A stretch of DNA of 5,182 nt from Methanobacteriota archaeon (GTDB lineage: Archaea > Thermoplasmatota > E2 > DHVEG-1): positions 1-5,182 of the forward strand of contig CAIYYQ010000115.1 of assembly GCA_903930505.1 (NCBI GenBank). Reading direction: 5' to 3'. The notes beneath the pieces are model-generated. The model was not told the origin of the DNA, searched no databases, and was given only the letters and a program-made list of their open reading frames with translations. The position numbers and the translations under genes were made by a program. Shown here one piece after another: positions 1 to 5,182 of this stretch. Each line of letters begins with the position of its first letter. Position 1 is the stretch's first letter.

Positions 1-1
1 C

Positions 2-1150
2 GTTTGCACCAGAGTTAAAAAATCCAGACCATTCAACAGAAGTTCCATCGTCCCAATCCCAACCGTATTGTATTTTATCACCATTTGGATCAATTGAACT
101 TGTATTAAAATCATAAGGAGTATTTATCAATCCCCATCCAAGTTGATTAAATCTTTCTCCAGATGGTTTATTCGGTACATTAGGTGGACTATTCGAAATA
201 ATAGTAATTAGTGCACTATCAGTACGGTAGAAGAGTGGTTTATCGTGTGTCGTTTCATTATAACCAAGCTCTGCTGCATTTATTATTAACTGAGGTTCAG
301 ATGCAGTAACATTTACTAAGAATGTAATGTTAATGCTTGGTTTCGTATTATTCAAAATAACATCAGTGAAATTCACCCATACGATCGTCTTATTTTCGGA
401 TACACTGATATTCTGATTTAATAGGTTTAGACCAGAATAAACCAAACCTGATGGCAAATGATCTGTAATTGTCATATTTGTGACATTATACACACCATAG
501 TAGTCTACTGCAAATCTAAACGCAATGACATCGCCGCCGATCGCTGTGATTTCATCATACCATGTTTCTCCTTTGTTTCTTACTTGTTTTAAAAATCGTA
601 ACGAATTTATTTGTACTTCTACACTCGTCGTGGCTGTCGGCAGTTCAATACCTGATTCCATTGCATTGACGGTAACTGTATTAACTGCTTTATCGCAATA
701 AATAACCTGAGCTTCGAACTCGATAAAGAGATATGGTTTATCGTTATCTAACACTAATTGATGCGAATTCGTGAAATTCCAATAAATGATGTTACCAGCG
801 ATTGTTTCATTAGGTCTTTGATTATAGGAGTTCACAAATGTTGCGCTTCCCTCTACATACTGCAAACATGCTGGAAGGGCATCAACAATACGAATATTAT
901 AAAGGCTATTATCATTTAGATATTCTATAGTTATATTATATCGAAGGATTGCTCCAACATCAGTATGTAGTGAATCAACCCATGTACTTGTTTCTGGATT
1001 CCAAACCTTCATATCAAGTGAATAGACTGGATCGCCTCCAATTGGCCATTCAACTAGTACAAACGCAGGCACAGTAACTGCAGTGAAGGTCGTAGAGATC
1101 ATTATAAAGGCAGCAAGAATTCCTATGCTTTTTATTCGTTTTTCGTTCAT
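2..1150 (-). CDS. Secreted surface protein with two DUF11-like domains and a PKD-like domain (partial, C-terminus missing)
   Basis: The reading frame is open from an ATG at 1150 to the left edge (383 codons, no stop), so the protein continues outside the window. Residues 1-30 look like a Sec signal peptide: a basic start (MNEKRIK) followed by a hydrophobic stretch to about residue 30. Residues ~44-180 and ~182-316 are two similar beta-rich units. Each has a Y/F-x-I/V strand followed by a 'VDALP' or 'TDHLP' turn (residues 89-93 and 229-233), the hallmark of the DUF11/conserved-repeat family of archaeal and bacterial surface proteins. From ~322 a PKD/Ig-like domain begins, with a DPNGDKIQYGWDWDDG motif (354-369). 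Thirteen N-x-S/T sequons (for example N72, N125, N222, N260, N280, N349) suggest N-glycosylation outside the cell. It is probably a cell-envelope or adhesion protein. Nothing links it functionally to the catabolic operon upstream, from which it is separated by 184 bases with its own promoter elements. The start is supported by a Shine-Dalgarno site and the signal peptide. Confidence 0.85.
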   Translation of the reverse strand, partial: MNEKRIKSIGILAAFIMISTTFTAVTVPAFVLVEWPIGGDPVYSLDMKVWNPETSTWVDSLHTDVGAILRYNITIEYLNDNSLYNIRIVDALPACLQYVEGSATFVNSYNQRPNETIAGNIIYWNFTNSHQLVLDNDKPYLFIEFEAQVIYCDKAVNTVTVNAMESGIELPTATTSVEVQINSLRFLKQVRNKGETWYDEITAIGGDVIAFRFAVDYYGVYNVTNMTITDHLPSGLVYSGLNLLNQNISVSENKTIVWVNFTDVILNNTKPSINITFLVNVTASEPQLIINAAELGYNETTHDKPLFYRTDSALITIISNSPPNVPNKPSGERFNQLGWGLINTPYDFNTSSIDPNGDKIQYGWDWDDGTSVEWSGFFNSGAN

Positions 1151-1157
1151 GGTTTTT

Positions 1158-1164
1158 TCACCTT
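1158..1164 (-). promoter_or_regulatory. Ribosome binding site of the surface-protein gene
   Basis: On the minus strand AAGGTGA lies 7 bases before the ATG at 1150. It matches the anti-Shine-Dalgarno end of archaeal 16S rRNA. It supports this start, which also gives a clean signal peptide. Confidence 0.7.
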
Positions 1165-1198
1165 ATGGACTTTTCTCTATTGTGTTTTGTTTTCTCAA

Positions 1199-1210
1199 TA
1201 TTTAAACTTT
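1199..1210 (-). promoter_or_regulatory. Candidate archaeal promoter (BRE + TATA box), proximal, for the surface-protein gene
   Basis: Read on the minus strand, AAAG (1210-1207) is followed by TTTAAATA (1206-1199), which resembles a purine-rich BRE joined to an archaeal TATA box. Transcription would start about 25 bases downstream, near 1175, giving a leader of about 25 bases that contains the Shine-Dalgarno site. The geometry fits well, but AT-rich DNA produces such matches by chance, and a second candidate lies upstream at 1287-1298. Confidence 0.5.
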
Positions 1211-1254
1211 GTTGTACATCTCTTACTTTTTTTGTTCTCTCGTTCTGTACAACA
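1210..1254. repeat. Perfect 9-bp inverted repeat, candidate operator
   Basis: TGTTGTACA (1210-1218) and TGTACAACA (1246-1254) are exact reverse complements separated by 27 bases. Each arm also contains the self-palindromic hexamer TGTACA (1213-1218 and 1246-1251), and the two hexamers are 33 bases apart, close to three helical turns. The left arm abuts the BRE of the proximal promoter, so the pair lies just upstream of it as seen by RNA polymerase. This is where an archaeal activator or repressor dimer could bind. If transcription starts at the distal TATA box instead, the repeat would be in the leader RNA and could form a hairpin with a large loop. Confidence 0.55.
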
Positions 1255-1286
1255 TACTTCACAATGTAGCATTTATATTATGTTTC

Positions 1287-1298
1287 TATATATATAAA
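1287..1298 (-). promoter_or_regulatory. Candidate distal TATA box for the surface-protein gene
   Basis: The minus strand reads TTTATATATATA here, preceded by purine-rich AGAAACA, a reasonable TATA/BRE pair. A start about 25 bases downstream (near 1262) would give a leader of about 110 bases containing the 9-bp inverted repeat. It is an alternative to the promoter at 1199-1210, or an additional one. The alternating AT run may also simply be low-complexity spacer. Confidence 0.35.
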
Positions 1299-1307
1299 TG
1301 TTTCTGG

Positions 1308-1323
1308 AAAAAACTTAAAAAAA
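1308..1323 (-). terminator. Oligo-T transcription terminator after the five-gene operon
   Basis: On the minus strand T7 (1323-1317), AAG and T6 (1313-1308) begin 11 bases after the stop codon of the AbfD-like gene. Archaeal RNA polymerase terminates at runs of T in the non-template strand without needing a strong hairpin, and none is evident here. It is followed by candidate promoters for the next gene, which agrees with a transcript boundary. Confidence 0.55.
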
Positions 1324-1334
1324 CCAACTTTTCC

Positions 1335-2792
1335 CTATTTTTTCTTCGATTCCACAGGAATATACTCCTTGATATCAGCAAGCCGCCGTGCAAATTCAAT
1401 GTATTTATTCAGATCAGATTGCGCATTCACTATAAGTTTCGCACCATCAGGAGACCCGCCTCCATGCATACACCCAGGAACACCTGCACCTATCGTCAGC
1501 CATTCAATCAACCGCGCAATCTTCGCCCGTGTCTCCCCTGAACAATTCGCAGAGAGATACTTCTGCAGAAGCTTCCCATACCTAGGATCATTGATATCCT
1601 TACAGGATGGCAGACACCCGGTCTCTGCAATACCCCCTGCAATATCTTGCACAAGTCTTTTCGTCTCATAGGGAAGTGTTCCCACATGAACCTTATTCAC
1701 ATTCGACAATAACAAATCAGGAATCCACACCCCAGACGGATGTTTACTCCCAAGAACACTTGCTGCGATCCCCATCCCAAACGTGGTCTCGTTGTTGATC
1801 ATCATCTGCGTGAGTTTCTCCCGAAACACCTTCTCAGACAACCCATTTGCCCGCGCCATCAAGGCAGCAGCACCAACCATCACATCGCCTTGTCCAGCGA
1901 CACATCCACCAATCGCAGATCTATACGGGGCAATAAAATTCATTACCGCCTTCAACGAATATCCATACTCTTTACACATAAATACATGTTCTTTTGGAAC
2001 AAACACATTATCAAATAACAAATACGCCTGGGTAATCCCACCTATATCTACCGGGATATCAAAACCATCTTCAAGTTCCCGTGTATCACTCGGCCGTCGA
2101 GATTCAATAATCGTCAAATGTTCAACATCTCGAGGAACCACAAACGATACCGCATAATCCTTTTCTTCCTCTTTGTATCCAGTCCCAGGCATCACAAAAA
2201 TCTCATTTGATGCGGCAACACCACAAATCATCGCTTTTGCACCACGAACCACAATACCATCTTTACGTTCCTCAACAATTCGCAGACTCATATCTGGATC
2301 TTTCTGCTGCAAAGGTGACTTTGATCGATCCCCTTTTGCATCAGTCAATGCCCCGGAAAGCGTGATATCTCGCTCCTGCGCATCCCGCAGCCACGCACTC
2401 ATCCGCAGATGATACTCAGTTCCAAACTCCTTATCGACATCATAGGTTGTCGCCCACATAGCATTTAATGTATTAAACCCGACACATCGCCCACCAGTAC
2501 ATGTCCCAGTGAGATTAAACATGAGTCGCTTCATCTTCACGTTCGCAATCATGTCATCTGCATTTTCAATAAGGGAAAGATATCGTGAAACAGGTTTATT
2601 GATTAATGAAGAGTTTTTTGTAAGAAGATCCTTGTATTCTGGTTTTTTAGCGGCATCAAAAATCTGTGCATGACCCTCAATTGTTCGTTTCGTCGCAGGA
2701 TGCATCGTCACATCTTTAATCAGTTCACCAAACTTGTAGATATTCGGCCGCATTTTCCGCAGACTTTCTTTATATTCTCTTCCGGTTTTCAT
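1335..2792 (-). CDS. HpaB/AbfD-family flavoprotein, 4-hydroxybutyryl-CoA dehydratase-like with altered cluster and active-site residues
   Basis: This 485-residue protein has the family's usual length and two-part build: an N-terminal HpaB_N-like domain (about 1-270) and a C-terminal acyl-CoA-dehydrogenase-like helical domain (about 278-480). Landmarks are RCVGFNTLN (102-110), TDAKGDR (150-156), RIVEERKDGIVVRGAKA (171-187), FDNVFVPKEHVF (260-271), GGC (295-297), QDIAGG (382-387) and CMHGGGSP (441-448). The family uses FAD; 4-hydroxybutyryl-CoA dehydratase also has a [4Fe-4S] cluster held by Cys99, Cys103, His292 and Cys299 (C. aminobutyricum numbering). Here Cys103 and Cys297 remain, the first cysteine sits at 98 instead of 99, and the histidine position is Tyr290. 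By alignment from memory, catalytic T190, E257, Y296, K300 and E455 become Cys190, Gln255, Ile294, Val298 and Gly440. An automatic label of abfD (dehydratase / vinylacetyl-CoA isomerase) is therefore doubtful, and an ETF-linked acyl-CoA oxidoreductase is an alternative. It is the last gene of the operon, and its ATG overlaps the preceding stop (ATGA). Family membership is sure; the reaction is unknown. Confidence 0.9.
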   Translation of the reverse strand: MKTGREYKESLRKMRPNIYKFGELIKDVTMHPATKRTIEGHAQIFDAAKKPEYKDLLTKNSSLINKPVSRYLSLIENADDMIANVKMKRLMFNLTGTCTGGRCVGFNTLNAMWATTYDVDKEFGTEYHLRMSAWLRDAQERDITLSGALTDAKGDRSKSPLQQKDPDMSLRIVEERKDGIVVRGAKAMICGVAASNEIFVMPGTGYKEEEKDYAVSFVVPRDVEHLTIIESRRPSDTRELEDGFDIPVDIGGITQAYLLFDNVFVPKEHVFMCKEYGYSLKAVMNFIAPYRSAIGGCVAGQGDVMVGAAALMARANGLSEKVFREKLTQMMINNETTFGMGIAASVLGSKHPSGVWIPDLLLSNVNKVHVGTLPYETKRLVQDIAGGIAETGCLPSCKDINDPRYGKLLQKYLSANCSGETRAKIARLIEWLTIGAGVPGCMHGGGSPDGAKLIVNAQSDLNKYIEFARRLADIKEYIPVESKKK

Positions 2793-3328
2793 TGATTATT
2801 CCCCTTTTTTGGTGTGAATTCCCACTCGCACCACAAATCATCAGAGTGTTTATCAGGAGGGCAGACATTACATCTGACACTTATTTCTGGGTTAAACTCT
2901 TTTACAAATGCTTTCAAGAACCCGAGTCGAACTGGTTTACACCCAAACTCTGGTAATCCTTTACTAAGTCGGGTGTTCTGCACACGACAACAAGTGTTCC
3001 TTATTACTGCACGGTTTTTTTCCACAACGACTTCGTTGTCTTCAAGATCAAGCGCCCAGCATGTGTGTCGTAACGCATTCATCAACGCAGCAATATCATT
3101 ACCTTTGATCTGGAAAAATTCTTTGAGTTTTCGTGCCTCTATTTTGCCCATGATTTCCCAAACGGTACAATCAATCTCAGTTGCTGCCTTGGTTCCCCAT
3201 TGTTTTTCAATCTCAAGGAAATATAACCCGTCAACAGCCCAGAGGTTTCTCAACTGAAGAAACAAAAAATCCATTAATTGTTCTTTTGGAATCTTTGAAA
3301 GTAATGCTTTGTCTTCGTCTCGCCCCAT
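2789..3328 (-). CDS. Cysteine-rich DUF6125-like protein of unknown function
   Basis: This soluble protein of 179 residues has no signal peptide or membrane segment. The N-terminal half is helical (LWAVDGLYFLEIEKQWG, 29-45, then a charged helix around 60-72). The C-terminal half carries a pattern I recognise from the uncharacterised DUF6125 family, which is often found next to acyl-CoA metabolism genes: CCRVQNTR (113-120), KGLPEFGCK (123-131), a CxxC in RCNVCPPD (152-159) and WCEWEF (166-171). Conserved cysteines at 113/114, 130, 153, 156 and 167 could bind a metal or Fe-S cluster, but that is inference. The start is an ATG 10 bases after the etfA stop; a GGAG at 3342-3345 is rather far (13 bases), so initiation may rely on coupling. 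The stop overlaps the ATG of the AbfD-like gene. Position between etfA and the flavoprotein suggests an accessory or maturation partner of that enzyme. Some relatives are also annotated as L-2-amino-thiazoline-4-carboxylic acid hydrolase-like; I see no evidence for that activity here. Confidence 0.75.
   Translation of the reverse strand: MGRDEDKALLSKIPKEQLMDFLFLQLRNLWAVDGLYFLEIEKQWGTKAATEIDCTVWEIMGKIEARKLKEFFQIKGNDIAALMNALRHTCWALDLEDNEVVVEKNRAVIRNTCCRVQNTRLSKGLPEFGCKPVRLGFLKAFVKEFNPEISVRCNVCPPDKHSDDLWCEWEFTPKKGNNQ
2801..2806 (-). promoter_or_regulatory. Ribosome binding site of the AbfD-like gene
   Basis: AAGGGG on the minus strand is 8 bases before the ATG at 2792 and lies inside the last codons of the preceding gene. 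Together with the ATGA stop/start overlap it supports this start and suggests translational coupling. Confidence 0.55.
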
Positions 3329-3338
3329 AAAATGAACG

Positions 3339-4298
3339 TTACTCCATCTTTGATTTAAGTGCTGTAGTGAGTTTCGGGATTATTTCGTACAGATCACCGA
3401 CAATCCCGTAATCCGCTGATTTAAAGATCAATGCATCAGGATCTTTGTTGATTGCAACAACAATCCCTGAGTCACGCATACCTGCGATATGTTGAATCTG
3501 ACCGCTGATCCCTGCCGCAATATACAATTTTGGTTTTACCTTATGACCAGACAAACCAATCCAATGATCTTCTGATAACCATTTCAAATCCGCGGCAATC
3601 GGCCGGGAACACCCAACAGTTCTTCCTTTAAGCACCTCAGCAAGCTCGCTGATCAGATGTATATCCTGTTTGTTTTTCAACCCGCGACCACAGGATACAA
3701 TGATTTCTGCTGCCTCAACATTTACACTCTCAGATTTCATCTCATGAACCGATACGATCTTTGACGGTGATGGTTTTACAGGAATCGTTTTTTTGACTAC
3801 GTCTCCTTTATGGTTCTCGTCTTTTGGCAGTGGATCCATAACTTTTGAGGGAATTGTTACAATCTCAGGTTTTGATGTGAACTGCTCCACCGCAACAGCA
3901 TTTCCACTATACACAATGCGTTCTACCGTGAGTTTTTTTTCTTTCATATACACTTTTGTTCCATCGGTGATACAACCCGTATCAAAAAATGCGGCTAGAC
4001 GCGGAGCAAGCTCTTTACCGTTTTTATTTGACCCGATAAGAACAATCTCAGAACTGGTTTCTTTAATCACTTCAGCAAGAATCTCAGTGTATTCCTCAGC
4101 TTTAAACGGATGAATAGCACAATCAACGACCACAACAGAATCTGCCCCGTGCATAATGTACTCTTTTGAATGATGATCCGGTCCGATAATAACCGCAGTC
4201 ACCTTCTTTTTTTCGTCTTTTGCAAGATCTTTTCCCAGATGAATAAGTTCCAAGAGTAAGTTTTTTTCATCAGAGTACACAAGCACCATACTGTTCAC
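3339..4298 (-). CDS. etfA: Electron transfer flavoprotein, alpha subunit
   Basis: EtfA pairs with EtfB to form a soluble FAD-containing carrier that exchanges electrons with acyl-CoA dehydrogenases and other flavoproteins. The length of 319 residues is normal. The N-terminal half (about 1-190) is the alpha/beta ETF domain. The C-terminal FAD-binding domain (about 195-319) has SCGRGL (202-207), GCSRP (229-233), the ETF-alpha signature LYIAAGISGQIQH (258-270), VAINKDPDA (281-289) and ADYGIVGDL (295-303). Arg232 and His270 match FAD-contacting Arg249 and His286 of the human protein. The usual QTG before the signature is Leu249-Ser250-Gly251 here, so Ser replaces the Thr that contacts flavin N5. 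The start is GTG in a GTGA overlap with the etfB stop; an ATG three codons on (4289) is an alternative. There is no extra ferredoxin domain. Subunit identity is certain; the physiological partner is inferred to be the AbfD-like protein in the same operon. Confidence 0.97.
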   Translation of the reverse strand: MNSMVLVYSDEKNLLLELIHLGKDLAKDEKKKVTAVIIGPDHHSKEYIMHGADSVVVVDCAIHPFKAEEYTEILAEVIKETSSEIVLIGSNKNGKELAPRLAAFFDTGCITDGTKVYMKEKKLTVERIVYSGNAVAVEQFTSKPEIVTIPSKVMDPLPKDENHKGDVVKKTIPVKPSPSKIVSVHEMKSESVNVEAAEIIVSCGRGLKNKQDIHLISELAEVLKGRTVGCSRPIAADLKWLSEDHWIGLSGHKVKPKLYIAAGISGQIQHIAGMRDSGIVVAINKDPDALIFKSADYGIVGDLYEIIPKLTTALKSKME

Positions 4299-4311
4299 CT
4301 CAACACTCCTT
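4295..4311 (-). promoter_or_regulatory. Two nested ribosome binding sites at the etfA start
   Basis: AAGGAG (4311-4306) lies 7 bases before the GTG at 4298. GAGGTGA (4301-4295) overlaps that GTG and lies 5 bases before an in-frame ATG at 4289. Both starts are well served, so the etfA start is ambiguous by three codons. The GTG start is chosen for the longer match and standard spacing. Confidence 0.5.
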
Positions 4312-5059
4312 CTTTTGCAAGATCATTGACAAGCTTTTCAACAGACTGATCAATATCATCCTTGTACACAATGTTTTTACGCTGCATCGGCACCCCTTTA
4401 ACCTCAAGAGTAGAAACTTTATGAATAAGTTTTCCTGAGACAACAGAATCCAACGACCACACCTGTAATGGTTTACTTGCAGAACCAAGTATCTGCATCA
4501 AACTAGGCAATCTCGGCACGTTACTTTCTTTTGTCACGGTGATCAACACAGGATACGACGATTCCATCGTAACTATTTTATCACCAAGGTTACGTTCAGA
4601 AACAACCTTTTCTTTTTCAGCAGATACTTTCTGAGCATAGGTAATCTGAGGAATACCAAGAAACCCAGCAATCCGTGGCCCCATCTGACCAGAAAACATA
4701 TCAATTGATGCCTCACCACACAGCACAATATTGTATGAACCGATTTTTTTTATGGCACCAGCAAGAATATGTGAGATCATCGCATAATCTGCGTTTTCTG
4801 GAGGAACAATGAGTACTCCTTCATCAGCACCCATGGCCAACAACTCCTTTATTCGCTCTTTCGCATCAGCAGGACCTGCGGTAATCACGGTAATTTTCCC
4901 ACCATGTTTTTCTTTTATTCTAATCGCTTCCTCTAAAGCATTCTTATCGATATCACTAATTTTTTTTGCAATACCTGTAATAATTGGTTTTTGTGTTTGC
5001 GAATCAATTTTTATTTCTGAGACATCTACAACCTGTTTTGCACAGACGATGATGTTCAT
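4295..5059 (-). CDS. etfB: Electron transfer flavoprotein, beta subunit
   Basis: EtfB is the partner of EtfA and in most ETFs binds AMP, or a second FAD in bifurcating types. The 254 residues match the usual length. Landmarks are the N-terminal strand [10 protein letters not shown] (3-12), DKNALEEA (38-45), TVITAGP (57-63), the nucleotide-binding loop [21 protein letters not shown] (115-135; D120 and Q125 stand at the usual loop positions) and the ETF-beta signature region about 154-191, ending in [11 protein letters not shown]. The ATG at 5059 overlaps the stop of the upstream acyl-CoA synthetase and has a strong Shine-Dalgarno site at 5067-5073. The gene's own stop overlaps the etfA start. 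From sequence alone I cannot decide between the classical AMP-binding type and the bifurcating FAD-binding type. No ferredoxin, Bcd-like or FixC/ETF-QO gene is visible to settle it. Confidence 0.97.
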   Translation of the reverse strand: MNIIVCAKQVVDVSEIKIDSQTQKPIITGIAKKISDIDKNALEEAIRIKEKHGGKITVITAGPADAKERIKELLAMGADEGVLIVPPENADYAMISHILAGAIKKIGSYNIVLCGEASIDMFSGQMGPRIAGFLGIPQITYAQKVSAEKEKVVSERNLGDKIVTMESSYPVLITVTKESNVPRLPSLMQILGSASKPLQVWSLDSVVSGKLIHKVSTLEVKGVPMQRKNIVYKDDIDQSVEKLVNDLAKEGVLR

Positions 5060-5181
5060 TTCATCACTCCTTTCGTTTTCATTTCCCGTTCCCTTAATTC
5101 CTTTCGCTTGATCTTCCCGCTCTGTGTTTTAGGAAGCTCATCAACAAACTCAATCTCCCGAGGATATTTATAAGGAGCAGC
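5056..5181 (-). CDS. AMP-forming acyl-CoA synthetase, C-terminal 41 residues (partial)
   Basis: Only the end of the gene is in the window; it enters from the right edge and stops with a TGA that overlaps the etfB ATG. The residues read [17 protein letters not shown], then [16 protein letters not shown], and a lysine-rich tail. This is the A10 motif of the ANL (acyl-/acetyl-CoA synthetase) superfamily; the Lys of SGK is the one that catalyses adenylate formation. The [20 protein letters not shown] form is typical of medium-chain or acetyl/propionyl-type acyl-CoA synthetases, but the substrate-binding part lies outside the window, so chain length cannot be read. Together with etfAB and the AbfD-like flavoprotein it suggests that a free acid is activated to a CoA ester as the first step of the pathway. 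Confidence 0.88.
   Translation of the reverse strand, partial: AAPYKYPREIEFVDELPKTQSGKIKRKELREREMKTKGVMK
5067..5073 (-). promoter_or_regulatory. Ribosome binding site of etfB
   Basis: AAAGGAG on the minus strand lies 7 bases before the ATG at 5059, inside the end of the acyl-CoA synthetase gene. It fixes the etfB start. Confidence 0.7.
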
Positions 5182-5182
5182 A

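Noticed and set aside
1210..1254. Inverted repeat as an intrinsic terminator of the operon
   Set aside because: The loop would be 27 bases, there is no T tract directly after the stem on the minus strand, and a better oligo-T tract lies at 1308-1323.
1287..1298. Alternating AT run as a replication or recombination site
   Set aside because: It is short and isolated, with no origin-binding repeats or integrase signals around it; a TATA-like element is the simpler reading.
1209..1541. Plus-strand open frame of 110 codons starting in the intergenic gap
   Set aside because: Its first half is translated AT-rich spacer with an artificial hydrophobic look, and its second half is antisense to the AbfD-like gene.
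1783..2157. Plus-strand open frames of 60-124 codons opposite the AbfD-like gene
   Set aside because: They lie antisense to a well-supported gene, encode no recognisable protein and have no proper upstream signals; they are by-products of the codon use on the other strand.
1335..2792. Straightforward call as 4-hydroxybutyryl-CoA dehydratase and hence a hydroxybutyrate carbon-fixation or 4-aminobutyrate pathway
   Set aside because: The cluster histidine and several catalytic residues are not where they should be, and the neighbours are ETF and acyl-CoA synthetase rather than other enzymes of those pathways.
2814..3257. Plus-strand open frame of 147 codons opposite the DUF6125-like gene
   Set aside because: The minus-strand reading has conserved family motifs and operon overlaps; the plus-strand product is serine/asparagine-rich and resembles nothing.
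3793..4113. Plus-strand open frame of 106 codons opposite etfA
   Set aside because: It is antisense to a certain gene and has no recognisable motif.
3339..5059. Flavin-based electron bifurcation by this EtfAB
   Set aside because: I cannot distinguish AMP from FAD binding in EtfB with confidence, and no bifurcation partner such as a Bcd-like dehydrogenase or ferredoxin is visible.

Overview
This window looks archaeal. The likely genes are all on the minus strand and are packed into an operon with ATGA/GTGA overlaps and strong Shine-Dalgarno sites. The one intergenic gap carries AT-rich TATA-box-like elements and an oligo-T terminator-like tract rather than bacterial -35/-10 boxes. The leftmost gene encodes a DUF11/PKD-type secreted surface protein rich in N-glycosylation sequons. 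A member of Thermoplasmatota or another euryarchaeal lineage is plausible, but this is a style-based guess and no marker gene is present.

Layout in transcription order, from right to left. 5181-5056 is the C-terminal end of an AMP-forming acyl-CoA synthetase. 5059-4295 is etfB and 4298-3339 is etfA, the two subunits of an electron transfer flavoprotein. 3328-2789 is a small cysteine-rich protein that resembles the uncharacterised DUF6125 family. 2792-1335 is a flavoprotein of the HpaB / 4-hydroxybutyryl-CoA dehydratase (AbfD) family. These five genes overlap by 3-4 bases or are 10 bases apart, so they are almost certainly one transcript whose promoter lies beyond the right edge. An oligo-T tract follows the last gene. 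A 184-base gap (1151-1334) then holds candidate promoter elements and a perfect 9-bp inverted repeat, followed by the surface-protein gene, which runs off the left edge.

How the genes may work together: the synthetase would activate a carboxylic acid to its CoA thioester, the AbfD-like flavoprotein would act on the acyl-CoA, and EtfAB would carry electrons to or from it. The interest lies in the last gene. A standard pipeline would call it 4-hydroxybutyryl-CoA dehydratase, a reaction with no net redox change that needs no ETF. Here, however, the [4Fe-4S] ligands and catalytic residues known from the Clostridium aminobutyricum enzyme are mostly replaced. The cluster histidine is Tyr290, and the first cluster cysteine is shifted to position 98. 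Together with the co-transcribed ETF, this suggests a redox enzyme of unknown substrate built on the dehydratase scaffold, possibly with the DUF6125-like protein as a partner. That is a hypothesis; the sequence supports the residue changes and the gene order.

I saw no tRNA, rRNA, CRISPR array or mobile element.
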